Assembly: GCA_021397835.1 (NCBI GenBank)
Contig: JAJFZO010000344.1
Coordinates: 2,542,001-2,606,000 of the forward strand
Source: Moringa oleifera
Taxonomy: Eukaryota > Streptophyta > Magnoliopsida > Brassicales > Moringaceae
Direction of reading: 5' to 3'
DNA length: 64,000 nucleotides
Positions 49,975-62,965 of this stretch are shown here, in pieces. The notes below the pieces were generated by a model. That model was not told the origin of the DNA, searched no databases, and saw only the letters and a list, made by a program, of their open reading frames with translations. Within the stretch, counting starts at the first letter, position 1. Every line of letters starts with the position of its first letter. Both the position numbers and the translations under genes were made by a program.

Positions 49975-50765
49975 ACTATTATATGAAGTGGTGGAGGTTA
50001 GAGGCATTGGCTAAATCACAAAGTTGATGGTGTGGGACTTCTCATGAAAAAAACATAATTTACAAGTACGACATCCCTTAAATTATTGTATCTAACAATG
50101 ACTTGTAGTTTTTGGGATCAAAGTTTTCAAGTAAGTGCAAAGAGCATGACATTCAATAGAAGGACAGTTCCATGAGGCATCCTTAAATCAACCAGCAAAT
50201 TAAGGTTGCAAATAAGATCATCTTAAAGGCTTGAACTGTAACTAGAAAAGTCTCAAACTAGTTAGGCAAAAGGTTTACCAAGTATATTATGGCGTATTAG
50301 ACAACAAGGAAGAATGCTATTTGTGAGTTTCCTTTTTCCTTAACTTTCGGCATTAAGGTGATAATACCTACCGAGACTGGTCCACATCATTAAAAGTGGA
50401 ACATTTCAATTCGCATGAGAATAAGTTAACATTAAGGGCAAATCTTGACCTTGTGAAAGAGATGATAGAAAAACTATAAATCAAAATTGCAGGGACCCAA
50501 CATATGGTAGCTTTATAGTTAGCAAAAAGGTCAAGTTATAAGTGTTTAAGGAGGGATAGTTGGTATTAAGGAAGCTCAAGCTATTCTGATTCATGCACCA
50601 AAGGAAAAATGGCTTTTAACTGTGGAACCATGTTATGTTCTTAAGGTTTGTGTCTAGGAGCTTATCACTTGATGAACATTAATGAAAAAGGATATTAGAT
50701 CATGGAATGTAAAAAACTTGAGAGTTTTTATCATAAATAAGGATAAATGTGTAGATCTAAGAAGG
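49975..50765 (+). pseudogene. Ty3/gypsy integrase, decayed
   Basis: Broken frames show the integrase order. KWWRLEALA (about 49,987) corresponds to the family's TKWVEAEPLA, and KNIIYKYDIP...IIVSNNDL (about 50,050-50,110) to CRFGIPxxIVSDNGTQF. HPLNQPAN..VANKIILKGL (about 50,180-50,237) matches HPQANGQVEVANKIILxGL. LPSILWRIR (about 50,276) and FGIKVIIPTETG (about 50,348-50,385) match the following strand. LRANLDLVKEMIEKL (about 50,435-50,480) starts the C-terminal region. The central catalytic Asp is Asn here. It is co-oriented with the gag part at 46,080-47,945, so both probably belong to one element. Confidence 0.75.
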
Positions 50766-50869
50766 TGGGAACATGTCGTTAATGGTTTTGTTGACAAGTG
50801 TTAGTTATACTCCTTGTTTACTCCTTTACAAACCGGTCATGCTAGCCATGGCCTTACTAAAAAGTCCTT

Positions 50870-51250
50870 GATGGGGTCTATGACTTCAACTTTATTGTCT
50901 ATAATTAATTAAAGGATCTCGACCTTATGGTCTTAGTAAGAAGAACAACTTTAACAAAAATGATCCTAAATTCATTTGAGAAGCTCAACCTCATAGTCTT
51001 GGTAAGACCAATGGCTTCAAATAAAAATGATCTTGGGTTTAGCCCGAGGACCTCCACTTTACAATCTTAGTAAGACTAATAACATTAAACAAAAATGGTT
51101 CTTTGATTAATCCAAAAACCTCAGGCTTCTAGTTTTAGCACGATTAATGACTTTACGTAAAATACGTTATCAGTTTATTCGAGGACTTTAACCAGACAAC
51201 ATCTTTAAGAAAACTCCCAACAAGTTAGTAAACCCACAACTGAGGATTCT
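50870..51250 (+). repeat. Degenerate ~66-bp tandem repeat downstream of integrase
   Basis: Units such as GATCTCGACCTTATGGTCTT (50,916), AGCTCAACCTCATAGTCTTG (50,982), then GACCTCCACTTTACAATCTT (about 51,048) and AACCTCAGGCTTCTAGTTTT (about 51,117), recur every 65-67 bp. Each is followed by AGTAAGA.CAATGACTTTAA-like text. It sits where the 3' untranslated part of the Ty3 element would be. No 3' LTR matching 45,578-46,030 was found after it. Confidence 0.65.
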
Positions 51251-54200
51251 AACCATACCGTTTCTCAATAAACACTAATAATTATAACTTTAGAGGCTCT
51301 TAACAAGATGGAGACCAAGAAAAAGAAGTGCAAGTAACAGCTAAACAACTAACCATCAAAGCTTGCAAAAATGAAAATAGTGAAGCATAGAATTTGCAAA
51401 ACAAAAAATAATGACACATTTCTTTCCAAAATAAAGACATACAACCACATTAAACAAGCAACTAAGTAATAGAAAAGAAAAATACATAAAAAATTTAAAC
51501 TAAAAAGCATATTTATCCTCTTGTGTCCTTGTTCACTAATAAGAATGAGAGCTTGAATAATAGTAAGTACTAATTCAAAACTCAAAGGGACAGTAGTATT
51601 GCCTCAATGAGACTGCATCCTTGGTAACAGCTAGAGCTACCATTTGATGGGCTAATGGCCCGAGTAGTGATATGCCCTCATCGTTGGTGGTACCGTTTAA
51701 TGCCTTTCTTGCACTCATTTTTTCTTTTCTTTGTTCAAAAGCTTCAAACAAGTTCCAAAACTATTATTTTGCAAATTAAGGTCTTTGAAAAACTTATTTC
51801 TCGGTGTTTTAAAAACAAGAATAAAAATATAATCTTTAAATAATAAAAAATTTTAATAGAATACATGAGAGTGTTTATGTGTGTGTAATCTCTTATATTA
51901 ATTGAGTAATCTTAAGGTATTATATAAGTAAAAAAAAAAAAAATTCTACCATGGACATAGCTTTTCCTTTCTTCATCCTCATCAGGTGCATACTAGCTTT
52001 ACCTTCTTGTTCATTTTTTATCAGTAATCAGTATATACTTGATGAACACATTAGTTACTTTTAATGTATTTGTTATCATTAAAATCAATCCATTAACTTT
52101 TTAATAGTTCTTTGAAATTAACACTGCCCTTGACCCTATTGCTACTTGGCACTAGTCTCTTTCCTAAGACCAAAGCACCATTAATGAGGCCCTATCAACT
52201 ACTTGTGGGTTCTAACAAACCATCATGCAAAACCACTAGCTTATTAATGAGATTTTTCCAACCTAAGCAAGTTATTATGCCAACTTTTAGATGTTTCAAG
52301 CCTATTCATTCACAAACGAGGCAAATCAGTGTCTGTTTAAAGTAATAGAATGTCAAATACACAAATAACAACTATGACAATAACGATAATGTATCATTGC
52401 CACCACCAACAACAATTCCAATACTACCTCTCCACCTATAAGATGTCAAGTTTCAGTCATCCAATGATCTTTGAAATGAGGGTGATGATTATAAAAAGAA
52501 AAAATGGGAATAAAAGAATATGGTGAAAATTATTGAATGTCTTACATAAATAATGATGTTATTGTTGTACATCATGTGTGTATTCATATCAATGATGTTA
52601 TAAGGGTAAATTGTCTTACACATGATAATATATGATATTTTATAATTTTTAGATAGAGTGAATAACATTAAGTCATTGAATGATATATTTGTTTAGTTAT
52701 GATAATGGATGAAGGAATCACCAATATCGTCTTTTGTGTCATTGATGATATGCACTCTAACTTTTTTATGATTCTTTTATGAAATATTGATGAAAGGTGG
52801 CTAATCATATGTTAATGTTGATGAAAAAATAGTACAATTGAGTGCTTATGTTATAACCAAACTATGTCAAACAATCATTGACAAATTACTTCTTTGCTAC
52901 AACAAATACATAATATTTTCTCAATATCAGAAACTAAAAACAAAAATAACAACATAACACATGTGTTCCTTACAAGGAAGATTTATTTTCTAAACTGCTT
53001 TAATAATAATTATCTTAATAGTAACTCAAACAAAGATAACATATGTAGAATGATGCATTAATGATTTATTCATCAATCTTTAACCAAAGCATCACTAATT
53101 GCTTTGCCACCTATCCTTTTTAGTGCTTCAAAGTAGCATAAAAATTTGATTAAAAAAAGAATAAAAGTTATTTAAAACCCTATGTTACGCTCTTTCTCTT
53201 TAATCAAATCTTAACTTTTAAAATGTATTTAGATAAGTCTCAATCTATTAATTTTGTTCAAATTGGATTTTGTCTAAAATAATTTTATAAAAAAAAACAA
53301 TAGTATTTTTATTGTTGAAGTGCATAAAAAGTTATTTAAAAAGATTCTATACTTCATTTTAATTTTATTTCTTAAATTTAAATTTTTTTTACTAACGAGC
53401 GAATTTTTCATGAATTTTTTATAGTATAATTTAAAAAAAAACATTTTTAGTACTTAAAAAAATTTAAAATAATAGTTTGAATTTTTTTACTTTTATAAAA
53501 AAAATTTAGTCAAAATTCATTATAAAATTTTTTAAATTTAAATATTTAAATATTTAAATTTTTCTATAGAGATCAATTTGATCTAAATTGATGGTTTAGG
53601 ATTTATTTGAAGATGTTTTAGAAGTCAGATTTTATTTGAAGAAAAAAGTAAAATCCAAGGTTTAAATTATTTTTATCTTAAAAAAAAGAAAAAGAAGACC
53701 ATAATGTTATTGGGAGTCAGATGATAAAGTAACACTTTATATTAAAACTAAAAACTTAAGAATACAAAGCTCCATATATATATTTTTTCAAAATATAATT
53801 TTTTGGAAAATATACATATTATTTTACTATGTTGATATTTAGTCATATTCAACAAACATGCTACACATGTTCACCAACAAAAGTGATCTAATTGCATATG
53901 ATACAAACAATATTTAATCCAGCTTACATGTGTCAAAATCAATTAAATTTTTTTGATATATTATAACCACTAAGTGACATTCAACGAGTAACATATACAA
54001 ATACCTAAAAATGAGCAAATCACAGCTTGCATTTTCATAGAGATAAGAACTATTATCGATTAAAAAAAAATCACATGCAAAACCTATTTTGTGTCAAAAA
54101 TATTTCTTACCACATACAATAAAGACACATTTATAAAATAAAGATGAAAATCATAAATCAAATAACAAATCAAGTTTGCCACAATCCCAAGAATCTCCAA

Positions 54201-55300
54201 AATCTCTTTCTTGAATTCCCTCATGTCCATGAAGTCACAACTTAATTTGAATGAGGATCACAAAAAACAAAATTCCAATTCATGAAGCTGAGTGTTCACT
54301 CATTTTCCTATGGAATCTTAGCCAAGTTTGAAATAATCTCATCTCAATTATGTCCATTTCGCTCTCAATTACATGTTTATGTTATTATAGCTTAATCAAA
54401 GAATTTCTCTCTCAACTTATGCTTTCCCTATCTAACTAGAAGGCTTTGAAAGAATGAAGATCATAAGTAGTTAAAAATAAAGACAAGGGTAGACTGACCG
54501 AAATACCCTTTATTGATGACCAGTTATGATGGTGATTGAAGTCAAATTTTAAATTAAATCAAATTGAAACATTAAGTATACAAACATAATTAATACATTA
54601 AAGTTTAAAATAAAAATCAATATAATTTGGATTGTTTTTATTTTGAATAAATTTTATTTAAAAATTTAAATTTTACTTTTTCTCTTTGGTCAAAACTTAA
54701 TTTTTAAAACGTTTTCAAACAAATATTAATATATTAATTTAGATCAAGTTAAACTTTATTAAAAATTTAAATTTAAAAATATATAAATTAAAGATCTTTT
54801 ATAAAGAATTTTAAATTAAAATTTATCGTAGATGTAAAAAAATATTTCAGGTATTAACACAAAAAAAATTCAAAAATTTTTAAATATTATTTTTTTAAAT
54901 TATAGTTTTAAAAATTTTAAAAATACATAAACAATAATTCATTAATTAAAAATCACTCAAATTTGACCAATAAAATTAAAAATAAAATTTAAAATTTATT
55001 TAAATATTTTAACAATAAAAATAATATTATTTTTATTATTATTTTTTACTAACGTTTAATTTAAATAAAATTAATAAATAAAAATTTATTTGAAATCATT
55101 TTAAAAATAAAGGTTTGATTAAAAAGAAAGCATAAAATTAAAGATTTGAAATAATATTTGTTTTTAATAAAATATTTTTATTATAGCATAGTATGTAAAT
55201 GTGACTGTTCAGTTTTTTTTTTTTAAAAACAAAATACAAGGGATCTTATTGACAATTTCTGAAATATTATGGCCTTATTCTGCTATTTATCCAATTTAAG
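51251..55300. other. AT-rich DNA, no gene recognised
   Basis: Only short, low-complexity open stretches occur. An open stretch at 52,112-52,345 has a signal-like start (LTLPLTLLLLG) but no family resemblance or splice context. Confidence 0.5.
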
Positions 55301-56861
55301 AGGTTGATTACAAATACCGGAAACGTTGGAAGCAAAATCCCTCTGTGCAACGTAAACCCTATTCTCCATCATATCCGTAATGGGGTTTGCCAAGAATTCG
55401 ACCAGTAAGCCACGGTGCGTGCACTGCTCTTCCTCTGCTTCTTTTGTTTGGCTGACGATAACGCGTTTCTTTTTTTGTTTTTTTCCTTAAAAATATCTTA
55501 GATTTGTGTTTTGTAATATCTGTGGAATAACTTGGATTCTTGGGTTGATAGTAGAAAGAGAAAACACATTGAAATTCTGGGTGTCACATTCTTTTCTTTT
55601 CTTCTTTTTGTTTTTCTTCAAAAATGAAAGTCGGAGTTAAGAGTTTATGTTCCTCACTAGTGCAAAAATGGTTATCTAGAGGCTGCTCTAATAATTTTCA
55701 GACTTAAAATTGAAGTCATGGTCCTGTTAATTCAATGGTGATTATTTGTAAGAATGGTTACTGGAATAAGGAATTTTTGTTGAATCACTACAAAAGATGG
55801 AATCTGTCACGTTTTTGTTTTTGTATGGCCATAAAAGTGTTTAACCATTATGAGTTGTTACATCTTACTGAAATAAAGATCTATTTTGATACAGTAAATA
55901 CAGAAAGGGTACTTCTTTTATATGTTTGTGGGAATGTGGAGTCAGTTACTTCAAATGGCTTGCCATATTCCTAAGGATGTGCCTGAAAAAACATCTGTGG
56001 ACGAGCTCTGGCTTTGATTTTGGGCTGAATTCTTGCTAGTCATAAAACAGATCTTGTGAATTTTGAAATTTTCTCCTACAGTTTAGAGCTCATTTCTGCA
56101 TTTCCACTTTGCTTTAATTGGACAGCAAGAACGACGAAAAGAATAGAAATAATGCAGGGAGTTCTAGAGACAAAGTTAGCTTTTAGAAAGTAATCTCCAA
56201 AAGAAAAACCTTCAGTTTAATGATGATGTTATTGTGTATGAAATCTGTGCATGAGTTGCTTGGCTGGGAATCTTGGTTAGTTCTTATAAAGATGCTGATT
56301 TGTCGTATTTCTTTGGTTAGGATTGTGCATTGACTTACTTGGTGCTTTACTGGAGCATGTCATATTTTGAACAACGTTGGGCCTGTTCTCAAACGTTGCT
56401 CTAGATGTCTATAATGATTACGAGCAGTCGAGTTATTTGGACTGATAAGCAGCCTTTAAGCTGCCTTACTCTAAACAAACTGTTTTTATGTTTGAAATCT
56501 TGTTGGATTGTCTATAAACTTGTAGCTTTTCTTCTACCCAGTTTCTAGTCAAATCATGCATAATTTTGATCGGCTTCATATAGTGATTGTATGTTGGCTC
56601 ACAAGGTGACATGTTCACAATATTGAGTTCATAATTAAAGCTGGGTCTGTCTCAAGATACTGCTATAAAAGTATTACGCAGGTAGTCTTATATTAATTTG
56701 GAGGTTCATAAGGTCCTTTCTGGAAGTATTCCAGGTATCTGACTATAGTTATTGTTTTTGAATGACTGTATTCTAACTTCTCCAAGTATACTGGTGAACA
56801 GTTGATCTGGCTTTTGAGGTAAAAGTGTCTGAAGCATATCTATAGGTGAATTTTGAAAAGA
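55301..56861 (+). promoter_or_regulatory. Upstream region and probable leader intron of MRPS33
   Basis: Composition becomes less AT-rich from about 55,310. A possible leader exon near 55,330-55,404 ends at GACCA|GTAAGC. An acceptor ATATCTATAG at 56,845 lies 16 nt before the coding ATG, so a leader intron of about 1.4 kb is plausible. An upstream ATG at 55,380 would read nine codons and then reach a stop shortly after such a splice. Confidence 0.4.
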
Positions 56862-57170
56862 ATGAGCGGTGGTAGCTTGAAAAGTGTGTTGGCTGCAGCA
56901 GTCATAACAGGGGTAACCGAGGCCAGGGCAAGAATATTTGGACATGTGCTTAACCCGACAGGACAGAGATCTCCTCACAAGATTTTACGGAAGAAGCTCA
57001 TTGGTGAGAAAGTTGCACAATGGTATCCATATGACATCAAGAAGGATGACCCCCTAGTTATGGCCCGTCAAGAACAAGAACGCTTGTCCAAGCTTGAGAT
57101 GTTAAAGCGACGAGGCAAGGGACCACCAAAGAAGGGCCAAGGGAGGCGTGCTGTCAAACGTAGTAAGTAG
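56862..57170 (+). CDS. MRPS33: Mitochondrial small-subunit ribosomal protein S33
   Basis: A single coding exon of 102 residues encodes the mS33 protein (bacterial-independent, eukaryote-specific) of the mitochondrial small ribosomal subunit. The protein starts MSGGSLKSVLAAAV and carries the family core TEARARIFGHVLNPTGQRSP, HKILRKKLIGEKVAQWYP and YDIKKDDPLVMARQEQERL. It ends in a basic tail (GKGPPKKGQGRRAVKRSK). Length and motif order match the plant proteins annotated as 28S S33 or yeast S27-like. I chose the ATG at 56,862 because the in-frame codons before it lie beside the presumed splice acceptor and have no ATG. It is intact with no neighbour in an operon-like setting. It would be targeted to mitochondria, though no classical presequence is obvious; small ribosomal proteins often lack one. 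Confidence 0.93.
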   Translation: MSGGSLKSVLAAAVITGVTEARARIFGHVLNPTGQRSPHKILRKKLIGEKVAQWYPYDIKKDDPLVMARQEQERLSKLEMLKRRGKGPPKKGQGRRAVKRSK

Positions 57171-59089
57171 ATGTAATTTGTTACTTTGATCATAATGGAC
57201 TTATTGAAACTTATTGGACGGTTTGTTAAACATTCTTTTGGGATTTCATGTTTCTTATTTAATTCTGTAACTTTCCTTTCAGTTACCCCTACTGGGATGT
57301 ATGAGTTCCTAGTTAGCATCTTATCAATAAGTTATTGGAAGTGTGTTTCTTTCTCAATTTAAGAGATGTTGCTCAATGATTCTTATATTCTTTCAAGGGT
57401 ATCTACTAGATTTTTTGAAGGAGCTTTTACAATAGCTGTTAACATTTAATTTTCTTTGTGCATGGCTTGTGTTTCATTGTCTTTGTGTATTCATCTTGAT
57501 CTGGCTCACGTAGCAGGCTGCTATTCTGATGTTACCACTGCTAATGCATTTATTTTAAATCCTTCATAGAACTCTCGAGATTTTATTCAATATTGGTTCT
57601 GCGTCTTATTACATAACGGAGTTGCAGGAATTAAATTTTAGGAGGTCCATATAACTATGATTTTTCACTATGTTTCATGGAAGGTAATGCTTCTATACTT
57701 TGCCTGGTTTCTTTCATGACAAGAAGTGAATATAACATTGAACTACATAAATGATACGTATGCTCACCTGCAAGTCATTGGGTGCCCTCACCTTGTTACT
57801 CAGTTTACAGGTAATGCATTAAACTTCTGAATCTGTTTTTTTCACTATAACTTCTCTTAAACTCCCAACATGTCTATTTATCATCAGAGTCAATTTTCAG
57901 AAGGCTTTGACGTGCTTCTTAGGTGCATCACAAGCTTGAATTTGTTATAGGTCATGTGCAACATTGTCTATAGGCTCATATTTTGATAAGTTTTTTTTCA
58001 AATTGCTCTTATATGAGTAGGAGGTAGAGTTAGCAAGACTAATTATCAACCAAATGAAACTGGCTTAATTTCCATTCCTATAATTTCTTAAATCTATGAA
58101 AGTCTTAGATGTTTTTTAGTTTATCTGTATGATCGTATATCAAATCGTAGTAACCTTTGCTTTTAATTGTTTATGTTCTGTCTCTCTTGTGTTGAAGTCC
58201 AGTCAGGTTTTACCTGAACTTTTCTTGTTCATTTTTTGACTGAATAGTTGGGAGGATTCAATCAAAAATAGCTATGGCTTAGAAAATCAAGAGAAAAAGA
58301 TGGACTGTGGCTTTGTGTGAAATTGGCGGCCATGATGTGTTATAACTTATTTTCGACTAGATGTAAGAACAGATTACCTTCCCTACAATATGAGACGTTA
58401 GCATCCTCCTTGCCCTCTTTTTGTTCTTTTTACCCCAAATGCACTGAGCATGTGGAAGCAGATTTTGTAAGCTCAAAAGTTGTCACAAAATTTAGCAAAA
58501 TGTTAGTCTTATGTAACCCAATCTTAACCTGAATAAGTCATTAAACATCTTTTTTTTTTCTTTTCAAAATTTCCCCTTAAATATTTTTTTTTAAATTTTT
58601 GTTATAAAAAATATTATTTACATAGCATTAAAGGGTGTAATCTTTTATGAGTATAGTTAAGAAGAAAAAGTCAAACTTTGTATGAAATCTGCATGAGTCC
58701 TCTTTATTGCAAATGATGTATTAATGCCCAGAGTTTTACAATATGTAACTGTATGTTCTTTACCATTTTGGCAAGCTTCTAAATTTTTTCAAAGACCTTA
58801 TTTTTTTGTTCCATATTATTTAGAACATCTTCAGCAGAACCATTTTAACTAATTTTTTCTTTTCTTTAGAAGCTCACTCACCCATCCATGCCTGTGACTC
58901 TCCCCTCACCCTCTTAGCAGTCCAAAGTAACCCCAATGTAACCCCCAATGTAGTTATGGCTCTCTGTAGTAGCTGTTTAGATGAGCTGTACCATATAGAC
59001 AGTTATTGGCAAACCGTCTCCTCTTATTTTATAGATTATCAATAGTGAGAATCCTCCCTCACTCTGTTTCCCACACGGAGAAAACCAGT
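57171..59089. other. 3' flank of MRPS33 and non-coding DNA
   Basis: No further gene recognised. It may include spliced 3' untranslated sequence of MRPS33. A short pyrimidine-rich piece at 58,870-59,070 looks repeat-derived but was not assigned. Confidence 0.45.
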
Positions 59090-59345
59090 TTAGTTTGGAT
59101 GCTGAGCTTTCAAATGAAATTTCAAGGAAATTACTTTGTTGGAGTCATCCCAGTTTGCACTAGTTAACACTTTGAAGAACAACTTGACAATGAATCTGTT
59201 ATCAGTGGACTCCTCATTCCAGACTGCCTTGTCTTCCTTGCACCTGTCTATTCTTGCAGCATAGACCCACTGACGAAAGTGTTTAAATTGGTTCACCTCC
59301 CAATTTTGAGCATTCCTGGCAAACGAAACAGTCCATGAAGTTCCA
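59090..59345 (-). pseudogene. LINE (non-LTR retrotransposon) C-terminal fragment
   Basis: The minus-strand translation GTSWTVSFARNAQNWEVNQFKHF...DKAVWNEESTDNRFIVKLFFKVL resembles the region after the reverse transcriptase of plant LINEs. There a W-E motif, a D-x-x-x-W-x motif and a G-x-F-S-V-K-S-x-Y segment lead into the zinc-binding RVT tail. The remaining parts are absent or too decayed to see. The family assignment is from pattern memory only. Confidence 0.5.
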
Positions 59346-62300
59346 CTTTTAACTATCTTCAGACGTTCCTTTACTCAGAGCATTCTTTTGACATTTTTGA
59401 GAATACAAGTCCATATGTTCCTCTTAAGAGGTTTATTTCCACATGAAATATCACGTCAAAACTTAATAGGATTCTCATGCTTCACTCTGCACCTCATGCA
59501 AGCCTCATCCCCTCCTATCTGCTTTCCACACTCAAGTTCCTTAAGCTTCCTCATTTTAATCAATATTCACCTCACATTACTCACTCTGTACTTAGTATTT
59601 ACTACCTTCCTCCTCTCATTTCCCACTATCATAAACTTCCACATCTACTATTCTCTCCAAACTGTTAATTGCATAGTGCACTGTATTCATTGTTGTTAAT
59701 TAGCAGTGACAATAACTACCCACTTGATCATGTCATTTTATTCTAGTTGCAGTTACAAGCTTTAGTTGGCCAGTTGTTTTCTGCATTGAAATCTTCCGCA
59801 GGCAGTTGATTCTCATAATGAAAAGTGCAAAGGAAATAAAACAAAATTGTGATTGTGTCCACAATCATCGGCATTGATGCTTTTCAGTGCATTTATTTAG
59901 AAAATCAAAGTCTCCATAGAGGTTTTATGTATGTCCTCGTCATCTTCACTAGTCATAGTGAATATTTTAATCAACAGAAAACATTTTTTGGTTGCGTAAC
60001 AAAAGTGATGAGGTAAAGGAAGAGCCAGTGGGCTGAGTTGATGAATGATATGGTTTTTGCCGGGAAAATTTCGTAGATTAGAGAAATGGAGCATCTTCTG
60101 ATTATGATATTCAGGATTTTCAATTATATTTAACACTTATTTGTCCCACTTATTATTTTACCAATTATTCATTTTCATTTCCTAAGGTTGCAACAACTTT
60201 TAAAATTTATTTGAATTTATCAATAGAAAACATGTTACTGGTTTTTACTTATCCTGTCAAGTGTTTTTGTCTAAACTTAAACTACTCTAGCAATTGTCAA
60301 CTCTAGATTGCTTCCTTTTTTCTTGATATTATTTCTGGCACCCAGCTCTTAAACTTGTCATTAGTATGTGTGTGAGGTACTGGTTGATGACTGAGCTTTG
60401 CCTTCAAGGCATTGGTAAAGAAGGAAAGAAGGGTGACAGTTGATTTACATGCTTAAGTTAGAGAGGGTGATATGGAAGAAACATAAGTTACAACAATTTG
60501 TTTGGACACTTTTAGGGATCACTCTCTGGATTTCAAATGCTGCTTTGATAGAACTGTATTCGTTCTCAAGATGTAAACAGTGCCATCAAGACAATAAATC
60601 CTTTTTTCCTTGTCAGTTCACACACATAGATTTATGTTTTACTAAGTTAAGAGGCATGAAACCAAAGTGTTTTATAAAATATTATACTAATTGGTAAGAG
60701 TACAGGTTTGTGATTATTCCTCTCAATGCATGTGGGTTTCTTAGATAAGTCAAAAAAATTAAGTTAGTTGGTATCTGCATTCTGCATGGCAAGTGGTGGA
60801 AGTTTTGCACTCTTGCAGCAATATAATACAGAAAAAAATTTCAGAAAATATATAATTAAGCATGATTAAAGGTCTTTGTTGTCATCAGCATAACCCAATT
60901 TCTATATTGATTGCTTGTTTGCTATAATTTAGGAATATATAATAATGCAGTTGGAGGAAAGAGAATGCGCAGACACCTCCACTGTTAGCATCTTAATTCT
61001 TCTTTTACACTTTCTTATTGCAGCATATTCACTGAATAATATAACATAAGGATTTTTTTTAAATGTTTAAACCCTGTGATTCTCTTATGTTACTCTGCCA
61101 AAGGGGAAATGGAGGGAAAATGTTAGTAGTTTGAGAAAATAGAAAAAGGGTGGATTTGAAATTTGCTCTTTTTATAATATACAGTTGTGATTACTTAAGC
61201 ATGGAAAGTTATGCTTATAACTTAAACAAAAATGCTTAGTCAACCTGCAAAAGAGGAAATATCATTGAAGAAGAAAACTAGAATGAACACTGGCTAATTA
61301 AGGATGTAAACTTGTTTAACCCACTAATTTTTAATTATACATCATTTACATACACAAAAGTTGCTATTCAGTTTCTGGGAATTGTCTAAAACAATTTTAA
61401 TTTGTTGCTTCAAGCTGAGCAGTCCAAGTCTAAAGATTTGGGAGCAGGGCAGGTAGAAAGGAGCCTTAACTACTCATGAATTTCATATTATCTTGGAAAA
61501 TAATTCCTACCAACTATAAATTGACTTCATGGTTTGCTTCACAGCAATTACTGAAACAAGACTTGAATTTCTTATGTTGCTAAATCTTAGATCATGATGA
61601 TTTCATCGTTGTAATTCTGCGATCTATGATAATTTATTACATTTGATAAATCATATTTTAATGATAAAAAATTCTCAACTTTCATAATTAACATGTTTTG
61701 TTATAGTAAGAAAAAAAATATATATCATAAAAAATAGTTGGTAATATAATTGAAAATATTAATTTACATATCAATCTAAGTTAAATTAAAAAGATATTTT
61801 AAAACAATGACGAGTTCCATTCAAAATTATGTTAGAAACTTATTTGCAAATATTTTATTGAGAATTACTGAGAAGTAGTTAAAATTATTTGTAAATATTT
61901 TATTTTAAAATTACTGCTCTATGTTAGGTGAAATCACTATTATTTTTTGTGATAAAAATACCCAAAAAATTAAATTGATAATTAATAATTATGACAATTT
62001 TATTGTCCTACTAGGATCATTAGCAATCTTCACTAGATCACCACTTACTAAACATTTATATAATGTATTGCTGGCATATTATAATATTAATGAAACGATT
62101 CTATAAATATTTTCATTACAAGAAACTTGTAGCTATCTCTAAATGAAGCATGAATCTGGAAATGTATTTTTGTATTAAAAAGAAAAGGAATTGAAATCTA
62201 CATGAAAAAAATAAAATAATGCAATGTGATGAATGAAATGGCAAATGTGGTGGGCAAATAATTCTAAAATCCATTGATTAGATTAATGAAATTGACACCT

Positions 62301-62931
62301 GAATTTGCTACCAAACATTGACTTAATTAGAATTAGTAGGATAGCACGACTGCGATCTTCAAAAAATTCATAAGATTCATATGTGAGGTTATATGGTTTT
62401 GTCAAATGCTCGAAGCTTCTATACTAATTATTATTTTATGCACCTATAATTTTACATTAAATTTTGTCACCTTCATTTTGTAAAGACTCTTGAAGTAATG
62501 CCTTAACCTTCAAAAAATTTTAAATAGAGTAAGGGTTATTTTTACCAATTTACTGTTAAGCTGTTATTTGAAATATATAATTTGTACATAACATTTTTTT
62601 TTTGCAATAAAATATTACATATGATTTTGAACAATTGGGCAAAAATAATTTATGGATTTAGTCTTAGATTTAAATTTTATTTTCTCTTCAATTTATTAAA
62701 GGATATAAAATTGCTTGTCCAATATTCTTTTTCATCTTATTTTTAGGTTTATGTTGATTTTCACCAGAAAAAAATTAAAAATAAATGTTACTACTTCGCA
62801 ACAAAGAAAGGTGGCTAGTAGTATTGCGATTTGTGATAACAATTTTTTAATTAACTCTTACTTTTCTAGTGCCATTTATAGATTCAAAGAGACGTTATCA
62901 AAGCACACACATAAGCTAACACTCATGGCAA

Positions 62932-62965
<34 letters not shown>

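Noticed and set aside
50870..51250. 3' LTR of the Ty3 element
   Set aside because: The sequence does not resemble the 5' LTR at 45,578-46,030; it is an internal short-period repeat.
52112..52345. Small secreted-protein-like open frame
   Set aside because: Only a hydrophobic start supports it. There is no cysteine pattern, splice context or recognisable family, and it lies in AT-rich debris.
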